A stretch of 64,000 bases of DNA from Aspidiotus rigidus (lineage: Eukaryota; Arthropoda; Insecta; Hemiptera; Diaspididae): assembly GCA_035079385.1 (NCBI GenBank), contig JAVHKY010000003.1:24939501-25003500 (forward strand), given 5' to 3'. The position numbers and the translations under genes were made by a program. The notes below the pieces were generated by a model, which saw only the letters and a program-made list of their open reading frames with translations, ran no database searches and was not told the DNA's origin. Positions 47,412-60,300 of the stretch are shown here, piece by piece (within the stretch, counting starts at the first letter, position 1; each line of letters opens with the position of its first letter).

Positions 47412-49600
47412 GGAGGGGGACCTGGCTTTGAGAGAGGACTTCGCTGGCAGGGTGTCGACCAGAAATCCTTGTCAAATCGATCAAAATTTACTTCTTTCAA
47501 AGGCTTGGTTGAAATTGCGTCGATATATTGTTGCAATCGACCTCATACATAAACTTTGAGATCATTCTCTGTTTCTTCCATAATCAAGCTCTAATTTCAC
47601 CATCTTGAAGGATACAAATGCCACATCAGCTAAGTTCAGAAAGCCCACAAATCCTTTTCTCTCTTTATCAAAACCTCCGTTTTTAACAGTCGATTTTTTG
47701 ATTGCCTATACTTTATTGCGTAAGCTTTTTTATATTGTTTCGAGGCTTGTAATTGGTAACTCATTCGGCATCAGTGGTCTGTGCGTTTAAAAATCCACAA
47801 AACTCACGCATCTTAGACATTAAAGGTATATAAGTGCTTATTATAGAACAAATGAAATAGTACGTGAAATACTCGACCAGCCGAGACAGGGCTATCAATT
47901 AGGTCTCGAATACACTTCACAGATATTTATAATTTCTATAATCCGTGCTAAAATCAAGCTCTCTCGTCAGGCTCGACCAATTATTTACGCCGGCCTGTGT
48001 GAACACTTTCACAGGTATCCTGACGGAGTAATTGACGATGATTCGCGTGAAAATTACCTCTGATGATGTTTTCCACATTAGTTTTTTCTTTGTAGCATGG
48101 AAAAGTCAATTCTTCCTAGTCGATTAACGTAATCCGTTTGACTACGTAGTATTTAGTAGCAACGCGTGATGATATAAATATGAGGTATACGCGTAGAATG
48201 CTTCGAGGATTTTTATTTCTTTTGTTTTCGATTGTATTAAATTAGTTTCGTATATACGAGCGTGTAGTATATGAGTTAGGACTACGCGTTTTGACCGAAA
48301 TCATCTAGTAATAATAATTTTTTCGCTAGAAAACTCGACTAAATAAATTGCTACAGGTCTAAAATGTTCCTGGTATAAGAGAAGGTGAATAGTAGGTGTA
48401 GCGCCGCAAGCTGTGTATGTTCGTGTGACAGAGCCTAATCAAAAATATTTTGGAGGTTGGAAATTATGTTTCGAAATATTTCTTCGAATGGATAAAAATA
48501 CTCCTACGACATACGTACTCGCTAATGATTTTCTCCGACATATCGTCAAATCATTTCGAAATAGTATGTGACACATCATGAATTTATGAAGATGGTGGCT
48601 TCTGGAAAGTAGATCGTAAGGAAGTCTTTATTTTAAAACGCTGTCCAACAAAATAATTGAATGTTGGAAACAAGGTATTGAAAACACACAGTTAGCGACA
48701 AAAAATAATAAAATATGTACTACGAAATTTTTTGATGCAGTGAAACTTGGTGTGGTGATAATTCTAACCTCCGAGTAAATTTTAGGAAGGCGGACAGGCG
48801 TGCCACGAAAGATTTTCCTGAGAGTGGCGAAGAGAGATCAGTTTTTCAATCATACCTCGGAAACGCGTGGAGATAGAAGAAATATATCTCAGTTGAAAAA
48901 TAAGCGTCATAAAATTTTACGTAAAAATGTATTCATCATTTTTTTTTGTTTAACGCACCACTACACCACAAATGGACGTTCGAAAGTAGAGTGTATAGGA
49001 CGAGTCGTGATAAGCCAGGAAAAACACGTTCGAAGCATAGAATATAGAAACTCCTGTCCTCTGTCTTCGCAATGTCACTGATGACAAGATTTTCTCAATT
49101 ATTAGGATACTGCGATCTTCAATTTCATCTCTCCTGGCTATGCAGGACCCTCACTCAACTAATCTCATATAGTTCGAAGCATTAATTTACCTTTGCAAAC
49201 ACCTTAAGACCGCAGTCTTCTTCCACTGAATCCCGATTCACATGAGCTTCCTGAAACATAACGCGATCGACTTTGTCGCTAAATATTCCCTTCTCTCCCT
49301 TAACATTTCTGACCCTGCACTTACGCTTACCTAAAAAACTATTACCGACACCTCTGTACTCGACTCCTGGCATGACTTCTGAAAAAGTGTTCGAACAGAC
49401 TCGGAGCAATAAAAAGAAGAAACTGGTCCCATGAGCTTCCTCTAATCGAGCTACCCGACATTAAGAAATCATTGCCCCCTGACTTAGAATCCGTCACATA
49501 CGTCTCAGCTACTCCTTCCTTTTGGGAACCCGCTATCTCTTTTATTGAGAGGGTATTTAAAGAAAACGAGCTCGAGTGCGAGCGCATTCAAATTGTGACG
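47412..49600. other. No feature recognised
   Basis: AT-rich DNA; short ORFs lack domain signatures and splice support. Confidence 0.45.
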
Positions 49601-50145
49601 TCATTATTTTCGGGACTTTGAAAAATTTCAGCCCCTAAGCCTTATTTAATAGGCGAAGGACTTAGGAAAGTTTCAGCTTCTGAGCTATATATGATGGGGG
49701 GGGGGTACTTGGAACAATTTCAGGCCCCCAAGCTTTTTATAACAGAAGGGGGACTTGAAAAAATTTCCACTCTCGAACTATATATGATAGGAGGTTAGAA
49801 AAGTTTCAGCTTCTGAGCTGTATATGATGGGGGGGGGGACTTGAAAGAACTTCAGCTTCCAAGCTTTATATAATAAGACGAGGACTTGGAAAAATTTCGA
49901 GTGTGAGCTAGATATGACAGGAGGGGGACTTACAAAATTTTTCTCTCGAGTTATATATGATAGAAGGGGGACGTGGAAAAATTTCGACTCTCCAGCTGTA
50001 TATGATAGGAGGGGGATTCAGAAAAATTTCCACTCTCGAGCTATATATGATACAAAAGGGACTTGGAATAATTTCCACTGTTAAGCTATATATGACAGGA
50101 GGGGGACTTGGAAAAATTCTCGAAAAAGATAGGAAGAATGACATA
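49600..50145. repeat. 45-bp minisatellite block, diverged
   Basis: Units of the same family with GGGGGACTTGGAAAAATTTC, CTATATATGATAGGAGG and runs of G (for example GATGGGGGGGGGTAC). No boundary modules are seen here. Confidence 0.8.
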
Positions 50146-50169
50146 CAATACATTACCGAAAAAAAATAA

Positions 50170-51640
50170 AACCAAATTGTCAGCAAACAGAATCAATTTT
50201 TATTATTACAACTTTAATAATAAATGATTCATTTTATATTAAAACAAAAAAATTAAAAATTAATTTACTAGAATTAATAATTTATATCAATTTAATATTC
50301 AAATAAAAAAAACTTTCCTATATAATATTTAGAAAAAGTTTTTCAACAATATTTTTAGCTGATTAATCACATATAATTTTCGGTCTTTTAACTCTATTTC
50401 CTTGCCAGTCCTGTCAACATGATGATATAATTATTATGTGTTCAATACTTTTTTAGTCCACCTTTCTCACTTCTTCCTCACGTTTTCTATTTGCCTTTTG
50501 TAACGATTTCGATACGTCATGATTAAATCTCTTAACTATCTGCGTTCCACTTACTTGCACCCTCTATAGGTACGGTAGTCTCTAACCCTTTCTTATTTTC
50601 CAATTTTCACAAACATAATGTTCAGATTAGTTGGAAAGCTCGTATGATAAAGAAAAATATAAGAAATTTTGGTCAAAGCTTAGTGCCTATGTTTGACACG
50701 AATACGAGTGGATTTGAAGTGTTTTTTATAACTTGTGGGAAGGCAGCAACATTGAATATCGGGCAAGAGAGAATGATTTTTTATTGATGCCAGTCTTGCG
50801 TCGATAATTTTTCAAAAGTTTCCAGACAAGCTTGTGCGCAACTGAAATAAGTAACATTTTTTTTTCTCGCTTATTCCAGTTTTCGTTGAAGTTTTATACG
50901 GATGGGGGCGTTGATTATGAAAATAGCAATAAACGATGATTGATTAGGAGCACTCTTATAATATTTATGCAATCTTTTATTGTTGAAGTGCAACGTAACT
51001 CGAGTTATAAACGCGCGTGATTTTAGCCGTCAGATTGTAAGAATATAACAATTAATAACCAAATGATCGTCACTTTTTTCTCCTCTTAATTACAACAATA
51101 ACGTTCTGTAAACGTCGTAAGCTATTCGATGAAGTTGGATTAAGACTATAAATCTAGTAATTTGTCACGTTTATAGAACGATTGTTATAATAAGTTGATA
51201 TTTTCTATTGCATCTTTTTAACGCTGCCCGGTTACTTAATTAGCAACATTTATTCGAAGACTTATCAGTTTTGCTCAGTTGTTTTCATTACGTAAGATGG
51301 ACGTAACAAACTAGACCTTGTTGTTCAGAAGAAGACTCATCATGGATGAAACAAAAGTTCAAAGAATTTAAGAGAACCCGAAAACTAAAGCCATATGGAT
51401 TGATGTTATGGTCAGGGTTACCCAGAGGCAAAACGAGAAAGAAAAATGTGGCAAAAAATACTTTGTGGTTGACAAAATTTTTCGCTTTGATAAAATGTAG
51501 AATTTCTCAATATCCTCACGCATAGATTCAGAACAGTGTTTAAGGAGAAGGAAGGTGGAATGCAAGTAATTGAAACCGTTCAACATTTTTAATTTTTCTC
51601 AATTGGGGGGGGGGGGGAAGGGAGTGATGAAAAATGAAAC
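50170..51640. other. No feature recognised
   Basis: AT-rich DNA with no transposon end or domain-bearing ORF seen. Confidence 0.45.
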
Positions 51641-51649
51641 CATCATCAG

Positions 51650-52090
51650 GAAACCTGTTCTATGGGAGAGTTTTAGAAAAATTTGCCGTACACCAGGCGG
51701 TGGCCGACAAAAACTGACCCACCCTAATAGAGGATTAAAGGACTTGGAAAAATTTCGACTTTCGAGCCATAATACACGATAGAAGGGGAACTTGGAAAAA
51801 TTTCGGTATAAAGGATTTGGATTTGGAAAAATTTCAACTTTCAAGCCATAATATGTGATAGGAGGAAGGCTTGTGAAAATTTTGACTTTCGAGGAGAGCA
51901 CCTAGAAAATTTCTAATTTCAAGCCTCAATTTATGATAAGAAGGGAACTTAGCGAAATTCAACTTTTGAGGCGTAATGTATGATAGAAGGGGGACTTTGA
52001 ATTTTGAATACCAAAATCAGTTTGACCCATAGAAGAGATTCCCAGCGGTCCTTGTTCAACTTCGTTAAGCAATCCATCGTTTTTCTCCGG
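51650..52090. repeat. Minisatellite block with module A and inverted module B
   Basis: GGAAACCTGTTCTATGGGAG with TTTGCCGTACACCAGG marks a diverged module A at about 51652-51720. Units follow. At 51997-52085 GAATACCAAAATCAG.. and TTGTTCAACTTCGTTAAGC form an inverted tail and module B. Orientation of the two ends is opposite to the canonical copies. Confidence 0.6.
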
Positions 52091-52326
52091 GATTGATATT
52101 TTTCTCCATTTTGTCTTGTTTTTTGGGAGGAGGGGGGAAGGAGTGGGCTCATTTCCAGTCTTCCCTTGGATCCACGCCTGCCTCATTTCCAGACTAAATA
52201 TAGATTACCTGCATAGATGAGGATAGAAGAGGAGATAAGACGAAAAAACGCTCAGGCCAGGAGATTTTTTCATCATATTTCCTCTTCTATCTTCATCTAT
52301 ATGATTCTTGTGAACGTCCGCATTTA

Positions 52327-52831
52327 GGGAACGTACCCAGACTACGTGACCCATATTTTCCGACTTTTTACCTCCCTCCCCCCTGTCGTGACCATCCGTA
52401 GTATATACTGGAACCCCCCACTAATTATCACGTGGTGTTTTTTTTTTTTTTTTCCCAATATACTGCCCTATATAATTTTAAATCACTATTTTATTTATAT
52501 GCGTATATAATGCGCTGTAAAAATCTATGTTTACGCACCTTTCAAATTTTTTATAAGAAAAGAAAAACTCTTATTTCTGTGACGTCGGTTGAATGTTGAG
52601 AAAGTCAATTTTGGACACGTCTACAAGATTTTGAAGGCTATATTCGGGAAAAAGGGCGTTTTCTGTAAAAGATTTTAAAAAAATTTAATAGTTTTACAGC
52701 TCTAAAAATGGTAAATTTTCCAGAAAATTAGACCACGTGACCAAACCCTAAACCCCCCCTCCCCCACAGTGACTTGTCGTGGTATTTTGACAACCTCCCC
52801 TAAAATGGTCACGTAGTTTGGGTACGTTCCC
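52327..52831. mobile_element. MITE flanked by TA, 505 bp
   Basis: GGGAACGTACCCAGACTACG with GTGACC following is inverted at the right end (GGTCACGTAGTTTGGGTACG then TTCCC), about 27 bp. TA on both sides suggests a TA target as in Tc1/mariner-like elements. The interior is non-coding with poly-T and poly-C runs. Confidence 0.75.
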
Positions 52832-53094
52832 TAACCATCTTCCTTTCTTTGATCCTTAATTACAATTTATTTGTTTTCTTTCATAATTTTTTTGAATAAA
52901 TCAAAAATAGTAATTTCGTACTTCTTCTTTTCTCCCCGTACGTCTACAAAACAATAAAACCGCCATTACTAATGTTTCCTTGAGGCAGCATTACAGAATA
53001 AGAGAGCTTGGGAAATTTATAAAAGTTCTATCGAGATCTTAGATGCGAAATAATTGTCAGGTGTTTCTCAATGTCTTCCCCCGTAGGTCAGATG

Positions 53095-54170
53095 GTTCCC
53101 AATTTTTTATCGACCTCAAAACGACTGCTCTGTTGTGCCGATTTCAAGTCGATTTGTTGTCCTCTGGTGACGTACATTGGTCGACTTTAATTCGACTTCA
53201 CATCGAGTCGATCTAGGGTCAATTTCGAATCAATTTTTCCATTTTTTTTTTATCGATTGGTCTGCTGCGTTGAATAACAGTCATCTTTTAGTTCTCTGGA
53301 AATGTACTTGGTTTTAAATCGATGTCGATCTCGTGTCGACTTCTAATATCTCTATGGACTTGAAAACGACTGTTCTTTTGGTTCGATTTCCAGTTGATAT
53401 GTGGTTTCCTGGTAATGTATAATGGTCGGCTTCAAATCGACGTTGATCTGGAGTCACTTTTGAGTCCTCTTATCAAATGTTTTTATCGACCTAAAATCGA
53501 CTACTCTCCTGCGTCGATTAACTGTCATTTTCTAATTTTCTGGGAATGTACGCTGGTCGACTTTAAATTGGCCTTAAATTGACGCCAATATCTCGAGTCG
53601 ACTGCTAATTTTCCTATAACAACTTGGAATTGATTCCTCTCGCACTCATTACCATAATTCGTTCGAAACTTCCACCCCCTTTTCCGAAAACAGCGCCTTT
53701 ACCAGGTGTTGCATTGGGTCGATTATATTTGAAGTTGATTTCTAGTTTTTAGGCAATGTACCCTGGTCGACTTCAAATCAACTTCGAATCGACGTTGATC
53801 TGGGGAGTTAATTTTGAGTCAACCTCTCAAATTTTTTTAATAGATTTAAAATTGACTGCTTTGTTGCGTCAATGAATAGTCAATTCTTAGCTTTCTGGGA
53901 ATATACGTGAACTGAAATTGACGTTCATCTGGAGTCGATTTTGACTCTTGAGTCGACTTCTAGTTCTTCTATTGACTGGAAATTGGCGGCTGACTCCTTG
54001 ATTGGGTCGATTTAGAGAAGACGTTTTGTAGTTTTTTGGGATGTACGCTGGTTGACCATAAATCAACCTAAAATTGTCGTCAATCTAGAGTCAATGGACA
54101 GTCACGCTCCCTTGTAACATGCAGTCTGTTTGAGGACTTCGCTAGTCACAAACAGAATGGCAAGTCGTCA
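53095..54170. repeat. TCGA-rich repeat element, copy A
   Basis: Diverged units of about 135 bp contain AATGTACGCTGGTCGACTT, AATCGACCTCAAATCGAC and TGCTCTGTTGCGTCGATT. The 3' part (CTCCCTTGTAACATGCAGTC) matches CTCCCTTGAAATGTTCTGCG near 58.71 kb. The far end of the element appears at 55250-55540 after an intervening block. Confidence 0.75.
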
Positions 54171-54335
54171 TAAATAAATATGGGCCATTGAGATATTCAA
54201 TTAAGCTTGGATGGTCGAATCGACGCAATTTGCCGTCGACTTTAACCTGGTAGGTACCATCAGAGGTCGTCTCATTTTTGACATGTTCCATGTCTTTTCT
54301 CTCGCCGGACCCCGATTTTGAAACTCGCGAGTACA

Positions 54336-54358
54336 CCCCCCCCCCCCCCCCCCCCCCC
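54336..54358. repeat. Poly-C tract
   Basis: A run of more than 20 C immediately before an unrelated stretch; sequencing slippage is likely here. Confidence 0.9.
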
Positions 54359-54414
54359 GTCAAGAGAAATCTCTACCCCATGGGTGATTCAGAAATTCGC
54401 GAGTACACTCCGCG

Positions 54415-54593
54415 TAATAATAGTAAATAAATAATTAATTAATAATTAAATAATTAAATAAATAAATAATTAAATAATTAAATAATTAAATAATTAAATA
54501 ATTAAATAAATAAATGATTAAATAATTAAATAATTAAATAAATAAATAATTAAATAATTAATAATTAAATAATTAAATAAATAAATAAATGAA

Positions 54594-54640
<47 letters not shown>

Positions 54641-54695
54641 ATAGATAAATAAATAAATAAATAAATAAATAATATTAAATAATTAAATAAATAAA
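54415..54695. repeat. TAAA/TTAAA microsatellite
   Basis: About 280 bp of AAATAAAT and TAATTAAA words with few interruptions, interposed within the TCGA-rich copy A region. Confidence 0.95.
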
Positions 54696-55249
54696 GGCTG
54701 GATAGTCGAAATTTTTCCAAGTTCCCTAGACTTGAATTGTCTCATACCATTCCAATACAACAGCGAGACAGGGGGCGAACGAGCGGAGCGAGTTCGCGCT
54801 ACCTCATATTTCTCATAGAAGACTTATACGACGCCAAGATAGGTAAAGGGGTAAACGAATAATATCTCACGAACACTTGACCTAGTAGAAGCCTAGACTG
54901 AAATATTTCAAGATGACTGATAAAATATAAAAGACATGGAACATGATTTTCATTTATTTGGCTATGCCAGAAAATTTTGTATGTATATGTAAACGGTTGT
55001 ATGCGTTTCGAAATGTTACTCATGCGGAGACTTTGGAAAGGGGTACAGAGATTTTCCAAAAGAGGACATGAAAGAAAGTGTCAGGCTGATAAATTAAGTT
55101 TAACAGAGTGAGATGGGAGAACTACGACTATAGAAGAAAGTACGTGACAGACTTCGAAGAAGGTCGGAGAAGGGAGTTTTAACTTGTTTGTCAAGAATAT
55201 TTCCACCATAAGGGACTGGTCTTGACAAGTTTCATATTATGTTTACCTC

Positions 55250-55540
55250 CATTTTGAAACCCTATTAGATTGTGCACCTGAGATCTACGCAATGTTGACG
55301 TCGATTACAAACTTTTGACTGATAAATGACCAATAATCGTTCCAAAATCAGAGTCCATATTGGGTCGACATCAATCTATGATACCAGATTTCGATTCCTA
55401 TTTCGACTTTCAGTCACTTTGGGTCAATTTGCTGCCATCGATATTAGTTGAAACTAAATAAACTCATAATCGACGTCAATTTTGAGGCGACTTATGGCCG
55501 AAATAGCGAGTTTATATGGAGTCAACATGGTTCATCGGTC
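55250..55540. repeat. TCGA-rich element end (copy A, right part)
   Basis: GAAACCCTATTAGATTGTGC and GACGTCGATTACAAACTTTT match 58.9-kb sequence (GAAACCCTATCAGATTATGC..). It closes with TCAACATGGTTCATCGG, the terminal word shared with 19.89 and 62.29 kb. Confidence 0.65.
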
Positions 55541-55544
55541 TGCT

Positions 55545-58238
55545 ACCGAATACACCATTGTTGCATGATATTTTTTCTCTGAAAACGTTTTCCGACCAAA
55601 ATTTTCTCCATGTTCATATTTCTCGGCAGTATCAATAAAGTCTTAAATAATTATCTCAATGAATTATTTTGTAAAATTTTAAACGATAAGGTACTGGTGA
55701 AAGGGACTCGAATAATTTTTTCACGATAAATTCATTGATCTTTGGTCAACTAAACATTGTATTTTTGAGACTCTCTCTCATACACCGTGGTCTGCTTTTA
55801 TTATATTCTCAATAAGTTGGGCATACTATTGACTGTACCTATTCAACGAATAAATTGATTTTGGTTTAGGCCTATAGTGTATTGTGTACTTCGTTTTTCT
55901 AGCTCGCCATAGATACTTTCAAAAGCCTATATAATATTCAAGAAAAAGACAAGAAAGAAGATACTAACCAGACTGGAACTACTTCAACTATCGAGTTCAT
56001 TATAATAAACATCATAAGATAAGAGATACTGGATCGAACATTACAGAATCATGTTTCAGTTCGACAATAATTTAAATATTTTGTCTGAAGTCGTTTATCT
56101 GCATAAAATAAAGATTCCAATCGTAATGATCAAGATGTCAAGATCGGTCGTCGTAGGGTGATTAAAGATAACTGCTGCAGTCGAGGAAAATCTGCTTGCA
56201 TAATTTTCGATACCTAATAATTCGTATTGGTGTTCAGTAAAATACTAGTAGACCCACAGCATTCTTCTGTAGAATGTTAATTAATGAATGTACGAGAAAT
56301 CAAGATCCATCTAAAATTGTAAAATTAAATCTTTTCTCTTTTCGAGCAAAAATTATTCCACGTCGAGGAAATCATTTCCTGACTCTGTAATTTTTTGGCC
56401 AATCCGTCAATTTCGCGTTCAGTTGCGCCTACGAATTTAGGATTATGAAGCCCACATAATAATTTTCGATGTTCATTTCTCTCCCAATCAAACAGACAAT
56501 CTAGAAAATAAGTTCACCTCTTCCCGACCTAAGCCGAAGAGATTATAGAAATCGCAAATTTTCATCAATATTTTGCGCCAACGATCGACGTTTCGATTTA
56601 ATTAATTCACAGAGATAGAAAAGAAATATACGCGCACAGGTCAATAGCTAAACGATTTAAAAAAGTAAGTAGTTCCAGATAATACACCTTTACGTGTGTA
56701 CGAGTGTACGTAGATATTGAAATGAGAATCTATATATTGATTTACAGAACGAGTAACTTCTTCGTAATCAATATAACGCATTCCTGTAAAAAGTAGGTAC
56801 CTATTATACGATTTTTTTATAGAGAAAATTTTTCCTCTTTCTCTTCATAAAGTCGAACTTCGACGGGACGTTTTATTCGGTCGCCTCTAATACGTAAATT
56901 TATAGACTCGTTTTAGAAAATAGTTTCATTTCCTTTGGATCTTCATAAGACCGCGCGGTCAAGACTCTTTAAAAACGTGCACCTTACATAAGAATGTTGA
57001 TAAAGTAAAAGGATGAGACGAAATGAGCTTTCTCGACGAGATTCAGGAAATTTGCTGTTGAAATAGATTACGTTGACTCTTGGTACAATGGTGTCTTACT
57101 CCATTGAACCAATAAAAACGACTAGACGACGACGATGACCAATGTATCCGTCAAAATATTGTCTACAGTAATTACTTTGCAAATTATGTTACCAACAAAA
57201 GATAAATTAGTCACACAGCCATACAAAGTGCTCGGCGTTCCCTCCGAAATGTACTCGAGGGCCAGAAGAATCATCCTAAGAAATCGTTATACTCTATTAT
57301 ACGTACGTGAATGATATATACTAGTTTTTTTTTTATCTTTTCTAATTTATCGGCGTTGTAACACAAAAGCTTACCTGTGTACGTTTCACGAAGGTAAGGC
57401 TTGGCTACAATTATCAGAGAACCTGAAATCGACTGCGATGGTAATTCACACGTCACAGATAACGGCAGATAGAGTGCAAATCCAGTGTCAAATTATACAA
57501 ACAAGCGCGAAGAGGTTTCGCTTCAATCTTCTTTCTCTATTAAAAAGCTTCTTTTTTAAGTGGTTTCTAAAAGGAGGTACATGTAGTACAACATACTTAC
57601 ACGATATCCTAAACGCTTGCAATTTGACTCGCGTATTTACTCGTGAAAATATACATTTTGTCGGGCGTGTAAATATAAAATTTACCAAACACCATCGACG
57701 TTTTTTCATTTAATCCGCCGACCTCCCCACTAAACGGTACTTCTTCTAGCTCGGAGTGCTGGCCAGGTATACATCAATTATAGGTCTTCGCACAGTTCAC
57801 GTTCTTGTATGGCAATCTCGATTATTCGCGACACTATAAAACAAAAGAATATGAGATTATAATAGAAACAAACATATACGTACTCCTACGTGTGTGTATT
57901 TGCTTAATTAGTGGATAGTGGCTGAAGAGAATTATGTGAAAAAAGAAAGATGAAGGCTACAATAGCGCGATAGCTGTTTATGGGATCGAAAATTGCACTC
58001 GAGTGCAAAATAATAATAATTTTGTGTGAACATAAATTTTTTTTCATATTATAACCGTTAGAAGTAAGGAAAAATTACGTGTATAATACGTTATGTGCGT
58101 TGGTTCAAATATTAATTATAGGATAAATTCACGCGCTGAATGAGAGGAGAGAAAAGTCAAGTCAACAAACTCAAAACACCAACGATTTATAAAAGTACGG
58201 AATTTCAATTCTACCAAATCGTCCAAATTCTTACTTCA
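55545..58238. other. No feature recognised
   Basis: AT-rich DNA without domain-bearing ORFs, RNA genes or transposon ends that I could see. Confidence 0.45.
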
Positions 58239-58239
58239 T

Positions 58240-59020
58240 TGAAATTCTTAGCAAAAATGCGTCAAGATGTTGTTAAAATCGACCTCACGTCGATATGGGG
58301 TCGACCAACCTCTCAATTTCTTTATCGTCGACCTGAAATCGATTGCTCTGTCGCTTCGATCAAGAGTCAATTTTCACTTTTCTGGGGATGTACGCTGGTC
58401 AACTTTAAATCGATCTCAAATCAACGTCGATCTGGAAATGATCTCTTGTCGAAATGTCCATATTTTTCTATATCAACCTGGAATTGTCTGCTCTTTTGGG
58501 TCGATTTCATATCAATAATTCTTTGGTAATGTGCGCTGGTCGCCTTTCAAACGATTTCAAAACGTCGTCGAACTGGAGTCGATTTCTTTAAATTTTGTTA
58601 TCTGCCTCAAATCGACTGCTCTCGATGTTTAGTTTTCTAAGAACGTAAGCTGGTGGATTTTAAATCGACCTCAAATCGACGTCGATCCGGAGTCGACGCA
58701 CAGACACTCCCTTGAAATGTTCTGCGTGTTTGGTGACTCGCTATTCAGACAGAGTACGCAGTTATAATTATACAAGGAGGGCCATCGACAATCTCAATCT
58801 TACTTGATCAGCGCATAAATTGTTCGACGTAGATTTTCAGTCGGCACTAAAATCTGATACCACAGAAGTCGACTCGTTTTTGAACCCAATTCTGAAACCC
58901 TATCAGATTATGCCCTTGGAATCGACTCAACGTCGACGTCGATCGCAAGTCTTTGATTGATGAATGACGACTAAATCGATGTTGTGGACAGTAAAACCAC
59001 AGTGTAATGCAATAAGAACC
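58240..59020. repeat. TCGA-rich repeat element, copy B
   Basis: Three units of the ATGTACGCTGGTCAACTTTA type at about 58388, 58528 and 58642. The non-tandem part (CACTCCCTTGAAATG..) and right part (GACGTCGATCGCAAG..) follow without the large interruption seen in copy A. The terminal GGTTCATC word is not evident, so the end is lost. Confidence 0.7.
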
Positions 59021-59259
59021 AATTTTCAAGCTTGTTCTTCACTAACGATGGGGTGTCACTCGGAAGTACTTTTTTAAACTAACTAATTTGAACCGAGTAT
59101 CCGCCAGGATCGCTAAAAGCGCGCGTGTTTTCTTCAACAGTTGTGGTACCCTTGCCGAATGAGAGAAAAATAGAAAGTTTGGAAAAAATCTCCGAGGAAG
59201 TCGAAGAGAAAGTTTTGTCATCCCATCCAATTTGTAGAATTTTTTATGGCAGGCATGCC

Positions 59260-59405
59260 CAGGGATGCCGTTATGCCATTTTCATGAGGATGTTCTTCGC
59301 ATTTGTTATAGAGGTGCCCTTATTTATTATTATTTTTTTTAGCTATAAGAAATTAAAGTTTGAAGAGGGTTTCTTCATTGGGCCAGGGGGATCACGGCAC
59401 CCCTG
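59260..59405. mobile_element. hAT-type MITE with perfect 8-bp target duplication
   Basis: CAGGGATGCCG at the left and CGGCACCCCTG at the right are inverted ends. GGCATGCC flanks both sides exactly (59252-59259 and 59406-59413). 146 bp. The target resembles the terminus of the neighbouring MITE (CAGGCATGCCC), so it inserted into a related element end. A half copy is at about 63040-63120. Confidence 0.85.
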
Positions 59406-59632
59406 GGCATGCCTTCAGCAACCGAGCCCGATATCAATCAATAATACCAGGAGTCAACTCAAAGATCTCAAGTGTACAATTCTGCTCTATTCGAATTGAG
59501 CAGCTCAGCGTTGCGCTACTGCGGGGAAAAATCGTAAGAGGTATCTGAACTATGACGGTATACGGAAAAAAAATATAAAAATTGAAATAACACTCGAAAT
59601 AAGCAGATTTGACTTCCTGCCATTCCTCAAAA

Positions 59633-59825
59633 CAGGCATGCCCAACCTACGGCCTGCGAAAGCTTTATTCCATCTAGCCCGCAGAGACCCCCGTTGAAAA
59701 AGTAGACAAATTATGAAATAAAGACAAGAAAATTTTATAATCATCAAAAATTGGAAAAGTAGGCCCATCTCATTTCTGACCTATCTCAAATTGGTTCGCG
59801 TGCTGAAACAGGTTGGGTATGCCTG
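59633..59825. mobile_element. hAT-type MITE, 193 bp
   Basis: CAGGCATGCCCAACCT at the left is inverted as AGGTTGGGTATGCCTG at the right. Flanks CCTCAAAA and CCATAAAA agree at 6 of 8 positions. No ORF. Confidence 0.7.
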
Positions 59826-59998
59826 CCATAAAAAATGTGCAGAAACAAACATTTTACAAATTAGATGGGACAACAAAACCTTCACTATGGCTTCCTTCGA
59901 GATTTCTTCCAAATTTTTTAGCGGGGACCCGGTATCCCTTTCACTGGGGGTTCTTTCAGGAAATTTTCGTCCGCGGGCACGAGTGGTTCAAGGTTGAT

Positions 59999-60300
59999 GA
60001 CGTCATGGAGAGGGGGGAGGGAGTTGAAAGAATTTCGATTCTTGAGCTATTCATGGTAGGAGGGGAACTTGGAAAAATGTCGACCTCTAAGATATGATAG
60101 GTGGTGGACCAAGGAAATTTTCGTTCACGATCGCGAGCGGTCCAAGATTGATGACGTCACGGAGAAGGGGGGGGGGGTAATTAGAAAAATTTTGACTCTT
60201 GAGCTATTTATGATAGGTGGGGGATTTGGAATAATTTAGACCTCTAGGAGGGGGACTTGGAAAAATTTTGACTCTCGAGCTATATATGATAGAATTTTCT
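59999..60300. repeat. Minisatellite units (45-bp family)
   Basis: Short block with GGGGGACTTGGAAAAATTTT, GAGCTATATATGATAG and two GATGACGTCA(T/C)GGAGA words. It lies within the right arm of the inverted repeat. Confidence 0.65.

Noticed and set aside
48800..49081. 93-codon basic ORF as a host gene
   Set aside because: Composition is typical of random AT-rich sequence with no domain or splice support.
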